A DNA stretch of 42,474 nt. Source: Gemmataceae bacterium. Lineage in GTDB: Bacteria > Planctomycetota > Planctomycetia > Gemmatales > Gemmataceae. Made by a program: the position numbers and the translations under genes. The stretch spans positions 1 through 42,474 of the forward strand of contig JAIEPT010000010.1 of assembly GCA_019748295.1 (NCBI GenBank), in the 5' to 3' direction. The notes beneath the pieces were generated by a model, which was not told the origin of the DNA, made no database searches, and worked only from the letters and a program-made list of their open reading frames with translations. Positions 7,112-19,152 of the stretch are shown piece after piece (position 1 is the first letter of the stretch; the number at the start of each line of letters is the position of its first letter).

Positions 7112-8494
7112 ATGAATCCGAGCGCCATCCGCGAAGGCCTGCCGACGAACCCGGCCACCGCTTTCACCGCCGATTCCGCCCCGCCGACGCCGGGACCGCG
7201 CGTGCGAACGCCGCGGCACCCGTTGCTGCTGATTCTCGACACCGTCGCGTCGCTGCGGCTTACCGTCATCCTCTTCGCCCTCTCCCTGGTGCTCGTCTTC
7301 TACGGCACCTGGGCACAGAAAGAACTCGGCACCTGGACCGCGGTCAACAGCTATTTCCGCTCCGCGATCGCCTACATTCCGCTGCGAGTGCTCCTCTTCT
7401 ACACCGTCGATGCGAAGCATCTGCCGGCCATCACTATCCCCTACCCCGGAGGTTGGCTCTTGGGCGGCCTGCTCCTCGCGAACGTCATTGCGGCTCACAT
7501 CGTTCGCTTCAAAGCCACTTGGCGCCGCAGCGGCGTGCTCATCCTCCACGCCGGCCTCATCCTGATGATGCTCGGCGAACTGGTCACCGGTATTTACGCG
7601 GTCGAAGGCCACATGTCGATCCGCGTCGGCGAATCGTCGAACTTTATCGAACACAACGATCGGCCTGAAATCGCGTTCGTCAAGAAAATGGACGCGGAGA
7701 AGGAAGAAGTCGTTGCCGTGCCGGGACACCTTCTCCGCGAAGCGCTCACGCGCGGCGACGGCGTGGTGCAGCACCCGGATCTGCCGGTGGACATCAAGGT
7801 CAAGTCGGTGATGAAGAACTCGAAGCTGATCGACAAGTTCGATCCCGCTGCCAATCTGGCGACCAAGGGGGAAGGGACCACAGTTGTTGCGGTGGATAAA
7901 GAAGAAGGCGCAGGGGCGGCATCCAGTCAGGTCGATGTCCCGAGTGTCTACGTCTCGTTCTTCGACAAAAAGACGGGAGCGGAGCTAGGAACCTGGCTCA
8001 TGTCGATTTGGCTCAACGACGCTCAGCCGCTGACCGTGGACGGCGCCACCTACGACGTGTCGCTCCGATTCAAGCGGAGCTACAAGCCCTACACGATCGC
8101 TCTGACTAAGTTCGAGCACAAGAAGTTCGTCGGCACGCCTACTCCTAAAGACTTCCGAGCCCATATCGATCTCAGGGATGCCGAGAACAAGGTCGAGATG
8201 AAGGGGCTGCAAGTCTACATGAACAACCCGCTCACCTATCGCGGCGAGACGTTTTACCAGTCCGCAGTGCTGCAGGGCGATTCCGGAACCGTCTTCCAAG
8301 TCGTCCGCAATCCAGGGTGGGTGCTGCCGTATCTCTCGTGCCTGATGGTGTCGCTCGGCATGCTGTTCCATTTCGGAATCCATCTCGTTGGCTTCCTTGA
8401 AAAAACCCTGCCTCGCGCGGCTGCCATCCCGTCGGTCGCGAGTTCACCACCGGCGGCGAGCGGGTCGAAACCGCGATTGCCGCGGCTGGGCTGA
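7112..8494 (+). CDS. resB: cytochrome c biogenesis protein ResB
   Basis: The 460-residue protein matches the ResB/Ccs1 family of cytochrome c maturation system II, which with CcsA carries heme across the membrane and attaches it to apocytochromes. An N-terminal pair of membrane segments surrounds a FYGTWAQ segment (about 46-70). Further membrane segments lie at about 110-130 and 145-165. A large periplasmic domain follows (about 170-415), rich in beta strands and with the YMNNPLTYRGETFYQS segment typical of the family. A last membrane segment (about 410-430) precedes a short Pro/Ser tail. It is followed by ccsA after 67 bp. It has no cysteines suited to heme ligation in the soluble domain, as is usual in ResB. 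Confidence 0.92.
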   Translation: MNPSAIREGLPTNPATAFTADSAPPTPGPRVRTPRHPLLLILDTVASLRLTVILFALSLVLVFYGTWAQKELGTWTAVNSYFRSAIAYIPLRVLLFYTVDAKHLPAITIPYPGGWLLGGLLLANVIAAHIVRFKATWRRSGVLILHAGLILMMLGELVTGIYAVEGHMSIRVGESSNFIEHNDRPEIAFVKKMDAEKEEVVAVPGHLLREALTRGDGVVQHPDLPVDIKVKSVMKNSKLIDKFDPAANLATKGEGTTVVAVDKEEGAGAASSQVDVPSVYVSFFDKKTGAELGTWLMSIWLNDAQPLTVDGATYDVSLRFKRSYKPYTIALTKFEHKKFVGTPTPKDFRAHIDLRDAENKVEMKGLQVYMNNPLTYRGETFYQSAVLQGDSGTVFQVVRNPGWVLPYLSCLMVSLGMLFHFGIHLVGFLEKTLPRAAAIPSVASSPPAASGSKPRLPRLG

Positions 8495-8561
8495 AAAAAC
8501 ACAACGGCCCTGGCGAACGTCGCCGAGCCTTCTTCGTACATGCGGATTCCGGAGATCGAAC

Positions 8562-10352
8562 ATGCGCACCCTGGCAACCTGGCTGCCGGTCATGCTGACC
8601 GCGAGTTTCTTCGCGTATCTCGCCATCCCAGCTCGCGACAGCGACGAAGACTTTCACCTGCACCGCTTTAGCAGGCTCCCCGTCGTGCATAGCGGTCGGC
8701 CGATGCCGATCGATTCGCTCGCCCGCACTGCCCTCATGACGCTCAACGGCGGCCGGCAGACGTACAAGCAACTCGTCGAGAAAACGATCGAGGAGAAGAA
8801 ACGGGAAGCGGCGGGAGAGAGGGTGGACGAAACGTTCGTCACCAAATCAGCCGTCAAATGGTTCGCCGATTCGCTGATCAGCGGCGGCGGCAAGGGCCCT
8901 GCGGTGGACCAACGCGTCTTCTACATCACCGACCTCGATCTGCTGAATCGGCTCGGATTCCGCGTCGAAGACCGTCGCGGGTTCCGCTACGCCTACGCGG
9001 AAATCGAGCCGAAGCTCGATTTGCTCCGCGAAGAGGCCGAACGCATTCGCAACCTGGAACCGAAAACCCGCACGCCTCTCGACAACCATGTGATGGAGTT
9101 GGCGTCGAAGCTCGAAGTATTCCTGCGGATCAGCCATTTCGACGACCCGCATTACCTCTTCCCCCTTGCGGCCGGACAAGAATGGAAGAAGCTCGCCCAA
9201 GGAGCGCAGGAACATCGCGACGGGGGCCGCGAGCATCCGGTGTTGGCCGCCTTCAAGAAGCTCATCATCGCTTATGAAGGGGGCGATCAGAGGGCGTTCA
9301 ACGCAGCCGTCGCCGAGTATGAGCAGGCGGCCGAGACGCACATTCCGAGCGATCGCTTCAAGGCCTATGTCGAAACGATGTTCAACAAGGTCTCGCCCTT
9401 CTTCTGGACGCAGTTCCTCTATTGGGGCGCATTCCTATTGGCATGCGCCTCGTGGCTCGGCTGGTTCCGCGAACTGCGATCCGCAAGTTTGTTGCTCTGC
9501 GTGCTCCTCTTCGCCGTCCACACGATCGCGCTGGGCGCCCGCATGTGGCTGCAGGGCCGACCGCCGGTGACGAATCTCTATTCGTCCGCCATCTTCATCG
9601 GATGGACTTCGATCCTCACCGCCCTGATCATGGAAACGATTTACCGCAACTCGATCTCGATCGCCTTCGGCAGCGTCGTCGCTGCCGTGTCCCTCACCAT
9701 CGCCTACTACCTCGGCATCGGCGAAGACACGATGGCGATGCTGCAAGCGGTGCTCGACACGAACTTCTGGCTCGCCACCCACGTAACGACCATCACCTTC
9801 GGCTACTCCGCGACCTTCCTCGCGGGAGCCGCCGCGGCGGCGTACATCATCCTCGGCGTCTTCACCCCTGCCCTTCGCGGCGAAAACGGCGTGATGCTCA
9901 GCAAAATGATCTATGGCATCCTCTGCTTCGCCACGCTGCTCAGCTTCGTCGGCACCGTGCTCGGCGGCATTTGGGCCGACTATTCGTGGGGCCGATTCTG
10001 GGGATGGGATCCGAAGGAAAACGGCGCCCTCATGATCGTGATCTGGAACGCCCTCATCCTGCACGCCCGCTGGGGCGGCATGGCGAAAGCCCGCGGCATC
10101 GCCGTCCTCGCCCTTTTCGGCAACTGCATCACCGCCTGGTCCTGGTTCGGCACCAACCTCCTCGGCATCGGCCTGCATGCCTACGGCTTCATGGCCGGCG
10201 CCTTCTACGGCGTCCTGGGTTTCTGTGCCCTGAACCTCGTGGTCATGGTCATCGGCCTGATCCCGCAAAGCAACTGGGCCAGCTTCCGCCGCGAATACCC
10301 GACAAGGCTGCCCGAACCCAGCGAACCGCTCACGCCCGCCGGCGCGGCATGA
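8562..10352 (+). CDS. ccsA: cytochrome c biogenesis protein CcsA with N-terminal extension
   Basis: CcsA is the heme-handling membrane partner of ResB. The C-terminal half (about 285-585) has eight or so membrane segments and the tryptophan-rich heme signature WGRFWGWDPKEN (about 476-487). Conserved histidines lie before and after it (for example HTIALGAR, ATHVTTITFG, LHAYGFM). The N-terminal part (about 1-280) has one membrane segment and then a soluble, charged, helical domain that is absent from the classic 320-residue proteins; such extended forms occur in planctomycetes and some other phyla. I chose the ATG at 8562 because ggag at 8551 gives a good ribosome-binding site; longer frames overlap the end of resB. 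ResB and CcsA probably serve the many c-type heme proteins encoded further along. Confidence 0.93.
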   Translation: MRTLATWLPVMLTASFFAYLAIPARDSDEDFHLHRFSRLPVVHSGRPMPIDSLARTALMTLNGGRQTYKQLVEKTIEEKKREAAGERVDETFVTKSAVKWFADSLISGGGKGPAVDQRVFYITDLDLLNRLGFRVEDRRGFRYAYAEIEPKLDLLREEAERIRNLEPKTRTPLDNHVMELASKLEVFLRISHFDDPHYLFPLAAGQEWKKLAQGAQEHRDGGREHPVLAAFKKLIIAYEGGDQRAFNAAVAEYEQAAETHIPSDRFKAYVETMFNKVSPFFWTQFLYWGAFLLACASWLGWFRELRSASLLLCVLLFAVHTIALGARMWLQGRPPVTNLYSSAIFIGWTSILTALIMETIYRNSISIAFGSVVAAVSLTIAYYLGIGEDTMAMLQAVLDTNFWLATHVTTITFGYSATFLAGAAAAAYIILGVFTPALRGENGVMLSKMIYGILCFATLLSFVGTVLGGIWADYSWGRFWGWDPKENGALMIVIWNALILHARWGGMAKARGIAVLALFGNCITAWSWFGTNLLGIGLHAYGFMAGAFYGVLGFCALNLVVMVIGLIPQSNWASFRREYPTRLPEPSEPLTPAGAA

Positions 10353-10354
10353 TT

Positions 10355-10413
10355 CCGCGCTTGCGGCTTAGCGTTCGCTTGAACAACCCGGATCGCTAAG
10401 CTGCAAGCGGGAG
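10355..10413. terminator. two-way hairpin between convergent genes
   Basis: Arms ccgcgcttgcggcttagcg (10355-10373) and its near complement (10394-10413) enclose a 20-base loop. The hairpin starts 3 bp after the ccsA stop, and its right arm encodes the last residues and stop of the opposing gene. A related sequence (gctaagccgcaagcgag) is at about 29953, so this is also a dispersed repeat. Confidence 0.65.
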
Positions 10414-11094
10414 ACTCGGCGCCGGGACATCAGGGGCCGCATCGCCACGACCATGCGGTTTGGGAAACGCCCACCGCAACGCCAGGTGCGTCGGCAGGTA
10501 GACAATCAACGGCAATCCAACGACGAGCAACGCGAACCACGCCGTCGGATGCATCCACGTCTGCGCCTGCTTGTCGTCGAGCCCGTACACGTAGTTGATG
10601 TTCACAGGCAGATTCTTGTTATCGAAGGGTGCAGGCGGCGCCGGCATCAGCAGCCAACAAATCAACAGCAACGCAATCGCCAAGACCGACCACGCGGCAA
10701 AAGCCCGGCGATCGTAGCCAAGCCGCCAAACCATCCACACCAGCAAGAACGGCAACCAAAAGTGGAAGAACGAAAGCCCCCGCGCGAATAGAGATATTTC
10801 CTCATCGAACATGTAATCGGTCATCTTGAGCCACTGTCCGCCGAAGAGGCCGATCGTGAAGTCGATGCACCAGACCGCTTGCGGGATCAGAATGCCCACG
10901 GCCGGCATGGAGGCCCAGAGGGACCGCTCGGTCCAAATCGCGACGAGCGACATGAGAATCGCGACGTCGCAGAAATAGAGAAAATTCGTGGGCCCATATT
11001 CCTTCCAGTAAAACGGAACGAGCACCGCGAGGTATCCCGTCAGCAGCAGCTTGGTCCACAGCGGAAAGCCTCGCGGCTTCATATCAGCATTCAT
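10396..11094 (-). CDS. small multi-spanning membrane protein of unknown function
   Basis: The 232-residue protein has about six hydrophobic helices, starting with LLLTGYLAVLVPFYW, and several Trp/His/Tyr residues near membrane boundaries. It has no signature of a known transporter or enzyme that I can name; the layout loosely recalls small integral-membrane families such as YwaF. The ATG at 11094 is chosen because aaagga lies 8 bases upstream. The longer open frame to 11919 would run antisense through the GntR gene and is rejected. The gene is divergent from the GntR-family regulator with a 159-bp gap, so it could be a target of that regulator. Its final codons come from a hairpin repeat. Confidence 0.8.
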   Translation of the reverse strand: MNADMKPRGFPLWTKLLLTGYLAVLVPFYWKEYGPTNFLYFCDVAILMSLVAIWTERSLWASMPAVGILIPQAVWCIDFTIGLFGGQWLKMTDYMFDEEISLFARGLSFFHFWLPFLLVWMVWRLGYDRRAFAAWSVLAIALLLICWLLMPAPPAPFDNKNLPVNINYVYGLDDKQAQTWMHPTAWFALLVVGLPLIVYLPTHLALRWAFPKPHGRGDAAPDVPAPSLPLAA

Positions 11095-11253
11095 GCGACG
11101 ATCCTTTCGAGTGTCCGCCGGGGCGGCTTCTTGTTCCTGCTGATTGCATGCACTAGGCAGAATACTGTAAAAGCGCATGGAGTTCGCGTTGTCGGCGAAA
11201 CCGGCTGGTTTTAGAATGACCTTGCCCACATCTAAGCCACGGGGTCCGAACTC

Positions 11254-11931
11254 ATGCCCGCTAACAAGGCCCTCAAACTCGCCGGGCGCATCGAACGAGC
11301 ACGACTTTCCGATTCCGTTTACGAGACGCTGCTGGAAGCCATTCTCTCCGGACGACTTGCGTCGGGCACCATCGTGAGCGAAGTCTCGCTCGCCAAGCAA
11401 CTCGACGTCAGTCGCACCCCCGTTCACGATGCGCTTCGTCAACTCGCGAAGGACGGCCTCGTCGAGCAACGGGCAGGCCGACGGGCGGTTATCGCGACGT
11501 TTTCCAAGGAAGACGTTTACGACATTTTCGAGATGCGAAAACTGCTGGAAACAGAAGCCGCTCGCCGAGCCGCGACCCGCATCGACCGCACGACTCTCGC
11601 CAACCTCCGCGCGGTGGCCGACGACCTCGCAAGCGACCGCAAGGCGGCCCACTGGATGACGAAGTGGATCGATTTCGACGAACAATTTCATGACGCGATC
11701 GCCAAGGCGGCCGGCAGCCAACGGCTCTGGCAGGATATCGTCCGCTACCGCTTGCTGCACCGGGGCTTCAACAAGATGAGCACCAACGTGGACAGCCTGC
11801 AGCAGGCCCTCGCGGAGCACATCGGGATTTTGGATGCCCTGGAAAAACGCGATCCTGAAGCCGCCGCCTCCGCCATGCTGACGCACGTTTCCGAGTGGCA
11901 GGCGTACTTCGTCAACCACTTCCCGCGTTAA
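11254..11931 (+). CDS. GntR-family transcriptional regulator, FCD subfamily
   Basis: The 225-residue protein has an N-terminal winged helix-turn-helix (about 15-82; VSEVSLAKQLDVSRTPVHDA is the recognition region). The C-terminal all-helical FCD ligand-binding domain (about 88-220) keeps the pattern DEQFHDAIAKAAGS and a late His in MLTHVSEW, which suggests a metal-assisted site for a carboxylate ligand. Such regulators usually repress genes for organic acid or sugar acid use. The neighbours give no clear pathway; the divergent membrane protein is the closest possible target. Confidence 0.92.
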   Translation: MPANKALKLAGRIERARLSDSVYETLLEAILSGRLASGTIVSEVSLAKQLDVSRTPVHDALRQLAKDGLVEQRAGRRAVIATFSKEDVYDIFEMRKLLETEAARRAATRIDRTTLANLRAVADDLASDRKAAHWMTKWIDFDEQFHDAIAKAAGSQRLWQDIVRYRLLHRGFNKMSTNVDSLQQALAEHIGILDALEKRDPEAAASAMLTHVSEWQAYFVNHFPR

Positions 11932-12105
11932 ACGTTGGAGGTCCGCCCGCGCTCAACCACCGGCTAGTCGCGGCGACGCCTTCAGCGTCAATCCCTGCGC
12001 AGTCCAAGGTTGCCACTGCGAACATTTACCCGACGGACTATCGCGATTAGATCTTCTCCATCGCGAGGTTTACCCCCGCGCTTCGCTGCGCGTCGCGGCT
12101 AACCG

Positions 12106-12933
12106 TCATTTCTCCGTGAACTCCTTGGCGGAAAACACTGCTTCCACCCGCGTTTCGGATCCCGCTTTCGCTTCGACCGCCGTCCGCTTCTCTACGGGCG
12201 GAGCGAAGTGCAAGCGAAGGGTTTGCTTGCTTTCGAAATCGAGGTCGCGCCCTGCGACATGCCAGTTGGGCAACCAGGCGACGACGCGATAATTGCCTGG
12301 CGGCACGCTATTCAAGCGAAAGAACCCCGCATCGTCGGTCGTCGTCGCGAAGGGGCTGTCGCTGACATAGAGGTACGCCCGCAGCCAGTAGAAGCCGCCG
12401 CCGCAGCCTAGTTCCGTGATGCCCGTTTCCGTGAACGCTCGCCGCGAAGGGACGTTTCGCTTGGGCAACGGCAATTGGAAGAAATTCGCTCCGCGCACCT
12501 TCAAGGCGTGATAGCGTTCGTCCCGATTGGAAACTTCGATCTTGTCGCCCCGTTTCACGATGCCCGTGGGCCGAATGTTTTGACCCTGTAGAACGAACAA
12601 CCCTTTCGGCTCGAACTCGACACGCGTCTCTTCCCCTTTCCAATCGATCCGCTTCGCATCGATCCCTTCAAGCCAGACGATCGCATCGGCGACGCCGCCG
12701 GACTTGCCGATTCTCGGCCGATGCGGGTTGAGTTGCGTCGTGCCCGCCAAAGGCGAGAGCACGTCGCCCGCATCTTTGCGATTGGCGACGACTTCGAAAT
12801 CGGCGATCTCCGGAGCGGCGCCTTCCCAGCGAACCTGGCCGACGATCGTTCCGAGTTTGCCGTCTTGAGCCGATGCGAAGCCGGGTAGCAACATCAAGGC
12901 GATCAGGAGCAGGAAGGCACGACAGACTTGCAT
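12106..12933 (-). CDS. exported carboxypeptidase-regulatory/cupredoxin-like protein
   Basis: This 275-residue protein starts with a clear signal peptide (about 1-22, cleaved after ASA). It then resembles the planctomycete 'methylamine utilisation protein' family: a beta-sandwich with a plastocyanin-like part and a carboxypeptidase regulatory-like end (TDDAGFFRLNSVPPGNYRVVAW, about 215-236). In the relatives I know, copper would be bound by His, Cys, His and Met. Here the first His is present (YHALKV) and the Cys is present (ELGC), but the Cys-x-x-His-x-x-Met segment reads CGGGFYWLRAY, so the second His and Met are gone. Copper binding is therefore doubtful. The start has an aaggt site 8-12 bases upstream. 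Confidence 0.82.
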   Translation of the reverse strand: MQVCRAFLLLIALMLLPGFASAQDGKLGTIVGQVRWEGAAPEIADFEVVANRKDAGDVLSPLAGTTQLNPHRPRIGKSGGVADAIVWLEGIDAKRIDWKGEETRVEFEPKGLFVLQGQNIRPTGIVKRGDKIEVSNRDERYHALKVRGANFFQLPLPKRNVPSRRAFTETGITELGCGGGFYWLRAYLYVSDSPFATTTDDAGFFRLNSVPPGNYRVVAWLPNWHVAGRDLDFESKQTLRLHFAPPVEKRTAVEAKAGSETRVEAVFSAKEFTEK

Positions 12934-12995
12934 GGGCGAAACCTTCCTTGGAGAATGACGACCTACCGCACGCTCGCAACGCAGAGGAATATTCG

Positions 12996-13352
12996 ATGCC
13001 CGCGACCGCCGCCGGCTACTTGGTTCGCCCGATCACCGAGGCCCCAACCGTCCCCTGCCCTTGCGGCCAAAGCACCCGAGCGATCACGCGGGCCGACACG
13101 CCGGCGTGCAACTTCCACATCACATTCATCCAGGATTCCGTGCGGCATTACCACAAGCATTGCACGGAGGTTTACTATATCCTCGAAGGCCGCGGCAAGA
13201 TGGAACTGGGCAGCGACGTGATCGACGTGGAACCGGGACTGGTGATTCTTATCGAACCGGGCACCCGGCATCGGCTATGGAGCGATGAAGGCGTCCGGAC
13301 CATCGTCGTAGGGACGCCAGCGTTGGATCCGGAAGACGAACACTTCGACTGA
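12996..13352 (+). CDS. small single-domain cupin protein
   Basis: The 118-residue protein is one cupin barrel. Motif 1 is HYHKHCTEVYYILEGRG, with likely metal ligands His51, His53 and Glu58. Motif 2 holds His92 in PGTRHRLW. Complete ligands imply a bound metal such as iron, manganese or zinc. Such small cupins include sugar isomerases, dioxygenases and sensors, and the substrate cannot be told from the sequence. The ATG at 12996 is preceded by agagga at 12983; longer frames have no better start. It is divergent from the exported protein at 12106. Confidence 0.9.
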   Translation: MPATAAGYLVRPITEAPTVPCPCGQSTRAITRADTPACNFHITFIQDSVRHYHKHCTEVYYILEGRGKMELGSDVIDVEPGLVILIEPGTRHRLWSDEGVRTIVVGTPALDPEDEHFD

Positions 13353-13385
13353 GGCAGCGGGCAACCGTGCCGCAAACACGGATTG

Positions 13386-13410
13386 GGAGGGCGAGGCACC
13401 TCGCCCCTCC
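13386..13410. repeat. GGAGGGCGAGGC-type palindrome
   Basis: An almost perfect 25-base palindrome 33 bp after the cupin stop. It is the same family as those at 1921, 27487 and 42199. Its place between the convergent cupin and metH genes suits a terminator. Confidence 0.65.
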
Positions 13411-13470
13411 CCATCCGCGGTCGCCTTCGTAGATAGGCAAATCGCCGCGTGGGACGCCCCTCACCCCCAG

Positions 13471-13495
13471 CCCCTCTCCCCCAAGGGGAGAGGGG
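13471..13495. terminator. strong G/C hairpin after metH
   Basis: cccctctcccc (13471-13481) pairs with ggggagagggg (13485-13495), an 11-bp perfect stem with a 3-base loop, 10 bp past the metH stop. No T-run follows on the minus strand. The stem is the core of the cctcaccccc/cccctctccc repeat family also seen at 17330 and 39341. Confidence 0.6.
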
Positions 13496-13505
13496 AGCAG
13501 GGCGC

Positions 13506-17228
<3,723 letters not shown>

Positions 17229-17329
17229 GAATCGCGTTCCGGGGCGGGATCGTCGGCAAAGCAGCCGTTAATGTAGGCCAAGCCCGAAATCGAAGCTAGA
17301 TGAACAGCGCCTCGGGCGCTTGCGGCTTT

Positions 17330-17463
17330 GCTCCCCTCTCCCTCCGGGAGAGGGGCTGGGGGGGAGGGCAGAACATCCGCCCCGTGTGATGCCGAATATT
17401 GCTCGCCGTTCGCAGAAAAAGGCACCCTCACCCCCAGCCCCTCTCCCGGAGGGAGAGGGGAGC
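17330..17463. repeat. inverted pair of 39-bp dispersed repeats upstream of metH
   Basis: The left copy (17330-17368) and right copy (17425-17463) are reverse complements with one mismatch. Each is itself a hairpin (ctctccctccgggagagg). They enclose about 56 bp and lie in the 283-bp gap between metH and the PPC-domain gene. The rest of this gap holds only a partial gcgcttgcggctt motif. The pair could fold into one long stem or two small ones and so affect readthrough into metH. Confidence 0.8.
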
Positions 17464-17511
17464 AAGTCCGGCCTCTGCGCTTTCGCTGCCGAACCCTGGC
17501 TGAATGGACGG

Positions 17512-19071
17512 CTACTTTCCGACCGTCAGCCATAGTTCGGCGGTGGTTCGATCAAGTTCGGCAATGGTCGCAATCGCCGCTCGATCCGGCAGCCCTTTGC
17601 TTCGGCCGACCAAACGAATAGGGCCGGCGAACGCTTCCTTGGCGGGCTCCAATCGCAGCGTCAGCGTTTTTACGTCCTTCGCCTTCGTCGAAGTTTTGCC
17701 GGCGTAGCCAACCAACTCGAGTTCGACGGGCTGCTTGAAGCCGAACCTCGGCTCAAGGGCGACGTCGATCTCCAGCGGTTGCCCCGCCTTCTGGAGGAAG
17801 CGATCGGCAGCAATCTTCAGAGCATAGTCCGGTTCCTGGAGCGTCGCCTTGAGTCGATATGCATGCCGCGCGCTTGCTTGCCGGGTGAGGTCGCGCACCT
17901 CGACACGCACCTCGCTGTCGTCCGGAAAGACATAGCTCGCTTGCGAATCGCCGCCGATCTTTGCGGACTTGGCTTCCGCCAGCATCTTTCCCTTGGCGTC
18001 GTAAAGGCGCAGCACCGGATCGAGATCGAAACCGAGCGTCGCCGATTCGGCGATCCATTCGGCCTTTTGCCCCTTCTTCCCGAGGAAACGATAGCTTGCG
18101 GCATCGCGTCGCTTCGCGATCCGGCCGCAGACAGAGGACGGAATGGGAAGAACATCGTTCGGGCCGGAGGAGGCGATTACGTTCTCTTCCATCACCGACA
18201 CGGACGCAGCGGAGGGAAGGATTGCATCAACGATGAACGCCTCGCTGGCTCCTTCCTTGGATCGCACCTCCTGCACTTTCAACGATGCGGGAAGATTCCA
18301 GCCGATGAGTTCGACCTTCGTGGTCCCTTTGCGTCCGATCACAGGAGGGAACGCATGATCGACGAAGGGACCATCGGTCAGCGTGAGCCGATAGATGAAC
18401 TTGTCGCTCCCCGCGAATCGCACGGTCGAGTCAGGCGTCGTGGGGAATGCGAACGCACGGACGAAGTACGTTCCATCGCGAAGGGCTTCGTAAGCGATAA
18501 GGGGATCGAAGCCGAAGTGATCGTTCCCTTGCGCGAGCACGATGCCGTTGCCATCGAGAATCTGCAGCACCCCGTCCATCGGCGATCGCAGGCGGCGATA
18601 GGCTTCCATCGCCGCGACAAAGGTTTGTCCCTTTTTCAGTTCGACTGCAAACACATCGACGTCGGCACTTTTTTCGAGCTTGCCGTTGATGACGATGCGA
18701 GTGGCGTTCAGCTTTTGAGCGACTTCCGGCGAGTTGTTCGGTTCTTTTTCCGCGATCTCCGGGAGCGTGCCGACGAGGAATGGACGTGCGACACTGGCGC
18801 CTTCGGCGTCATGCAGGCGAATCCAGTGCATCGTCGGGATCGCATCGGCGGCGATTTCTACGTTTAGCTTTCCCTTGTCTGCCGCCTTCACCTGGATGGC
18901 GGGAGAGGAGGCCCACACCTGCGCGGGCCATCTCTCGAACGTGCCGATGGCCTGCACTTCCACCTTGGCCCCGCGTTGGCCGCCGGCAGGATAGAGTTGG
19001 TCGAGCTTCGGCGGAGCCGCGAGGGCAGGAACTCCGAAGAGAACAATCATCATCAGTGCGACGCGTAGCAT
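17512..19071 (-). CDS. exported protein with pre-peptidase C-terminal (PPC) beta domains
   Basis: The protein (519 residues from this start) has a signal peptide (MLRVALMMIVLFGVPALA). Beta-rich modules follow: an IPT-like N-terminal part (about 25-110, YPAGGQRGAKVEVQAIG), then PPC domains, recognised by EKEPNNSPEVAQKL (about 117-130) followed by KSADVDVFAVELKKGQTF. A second, weaker set lies later (RRDAASYRFLGKKGQKAEW). No catalytic domain is present. Such proteins are common in planctomycetes next to DUF1501 and DUF1553 genes and probably act as extracellular binding or scaffold partners. It is the third gene of the 23124-17512 minus-strand cluster. A GTG at 19095 would add eight residues, but the ATG gives a better signal peptide. 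Confidence 0.85.
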   Translation of the reverse strand: MLRVALMMIVLFGVPALAAPPKLDQLYPAGGQRGAKVEVQAIGTFERWPAQVWASSPAIQVKAADKGKLNVEIAADAIPTMHWIRLHDAEGASVARPFLVGTLPEIAEKEPNNSPEVAQKLNATRIVINGKLEKSADVDVFAVELKKGQTFVAAMEAYRRLRSPMDGVLQILDGNGIVLAQGNDHFGFDPLIAYEALRDGTYFVRAFAFPTTPDSTVRFAGSDKFIYRLTLTDGPFVDHAFPPVIGRKGTTKVELIGWNLPASLKVQEVRSKEGASEAFIVDAILPSAASVSVMEENVIASSGPNDVLPIPSSVCGRIAKRRDAASYRFLGKKGQKAEWIAESATLGFDLDPVLRLYDAKGKMLAEAKSAKIGGDSQASYVFPDDSEVRVEVRDLTRQASARHAYRLKATLQEPDYALKIAADRFLQKAGQPLEIDVALEPRFGFKQPVELELVGYAGKTSTKAKDVKTLTLRLEPAKEAFAGPIRLVGRSKGLPDRAAIATIAELDRTTAELWLTVGK

Positions 19072-19087
19072 GATGCATCCAAAAGAG

Positions 19088-19142
19088 GCGCGCACGCAGC
19101 AAGCGGGCGGCAGGTTGCCCCCACCGCTTACTGCGTGCGCGG
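19088..19142. repeat. hairpin repeat related to that at 39494
   Basis: Arms gcgcgcacgcagcaagcgg (19088-19106) and ccgcttactgcgtgcgcgg (19124-19142) pair with two mismatches. The hairpin sits between the DUF1501 stop and the PPC start and may reduce transcription between them. The same arms recur at 39494-39561 with a different loop. Confidence 0.75.
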
Positions 19143-19152
19143 CTCCGAAGAG

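Noticed and set aside
11095-11919. Upstream extension of the membrane-protein frame
   Set aside because: It runs antisense through the GntR regulator. The ATG at 11094 has a good ribosome-binding site and begins a normal membrane protein.
17229-17511. Riboswitch for cobalamin or SAM ahead of metH
   Set aside because: I looked for conserved cores of these riboswitches and found only dispersed repeats.
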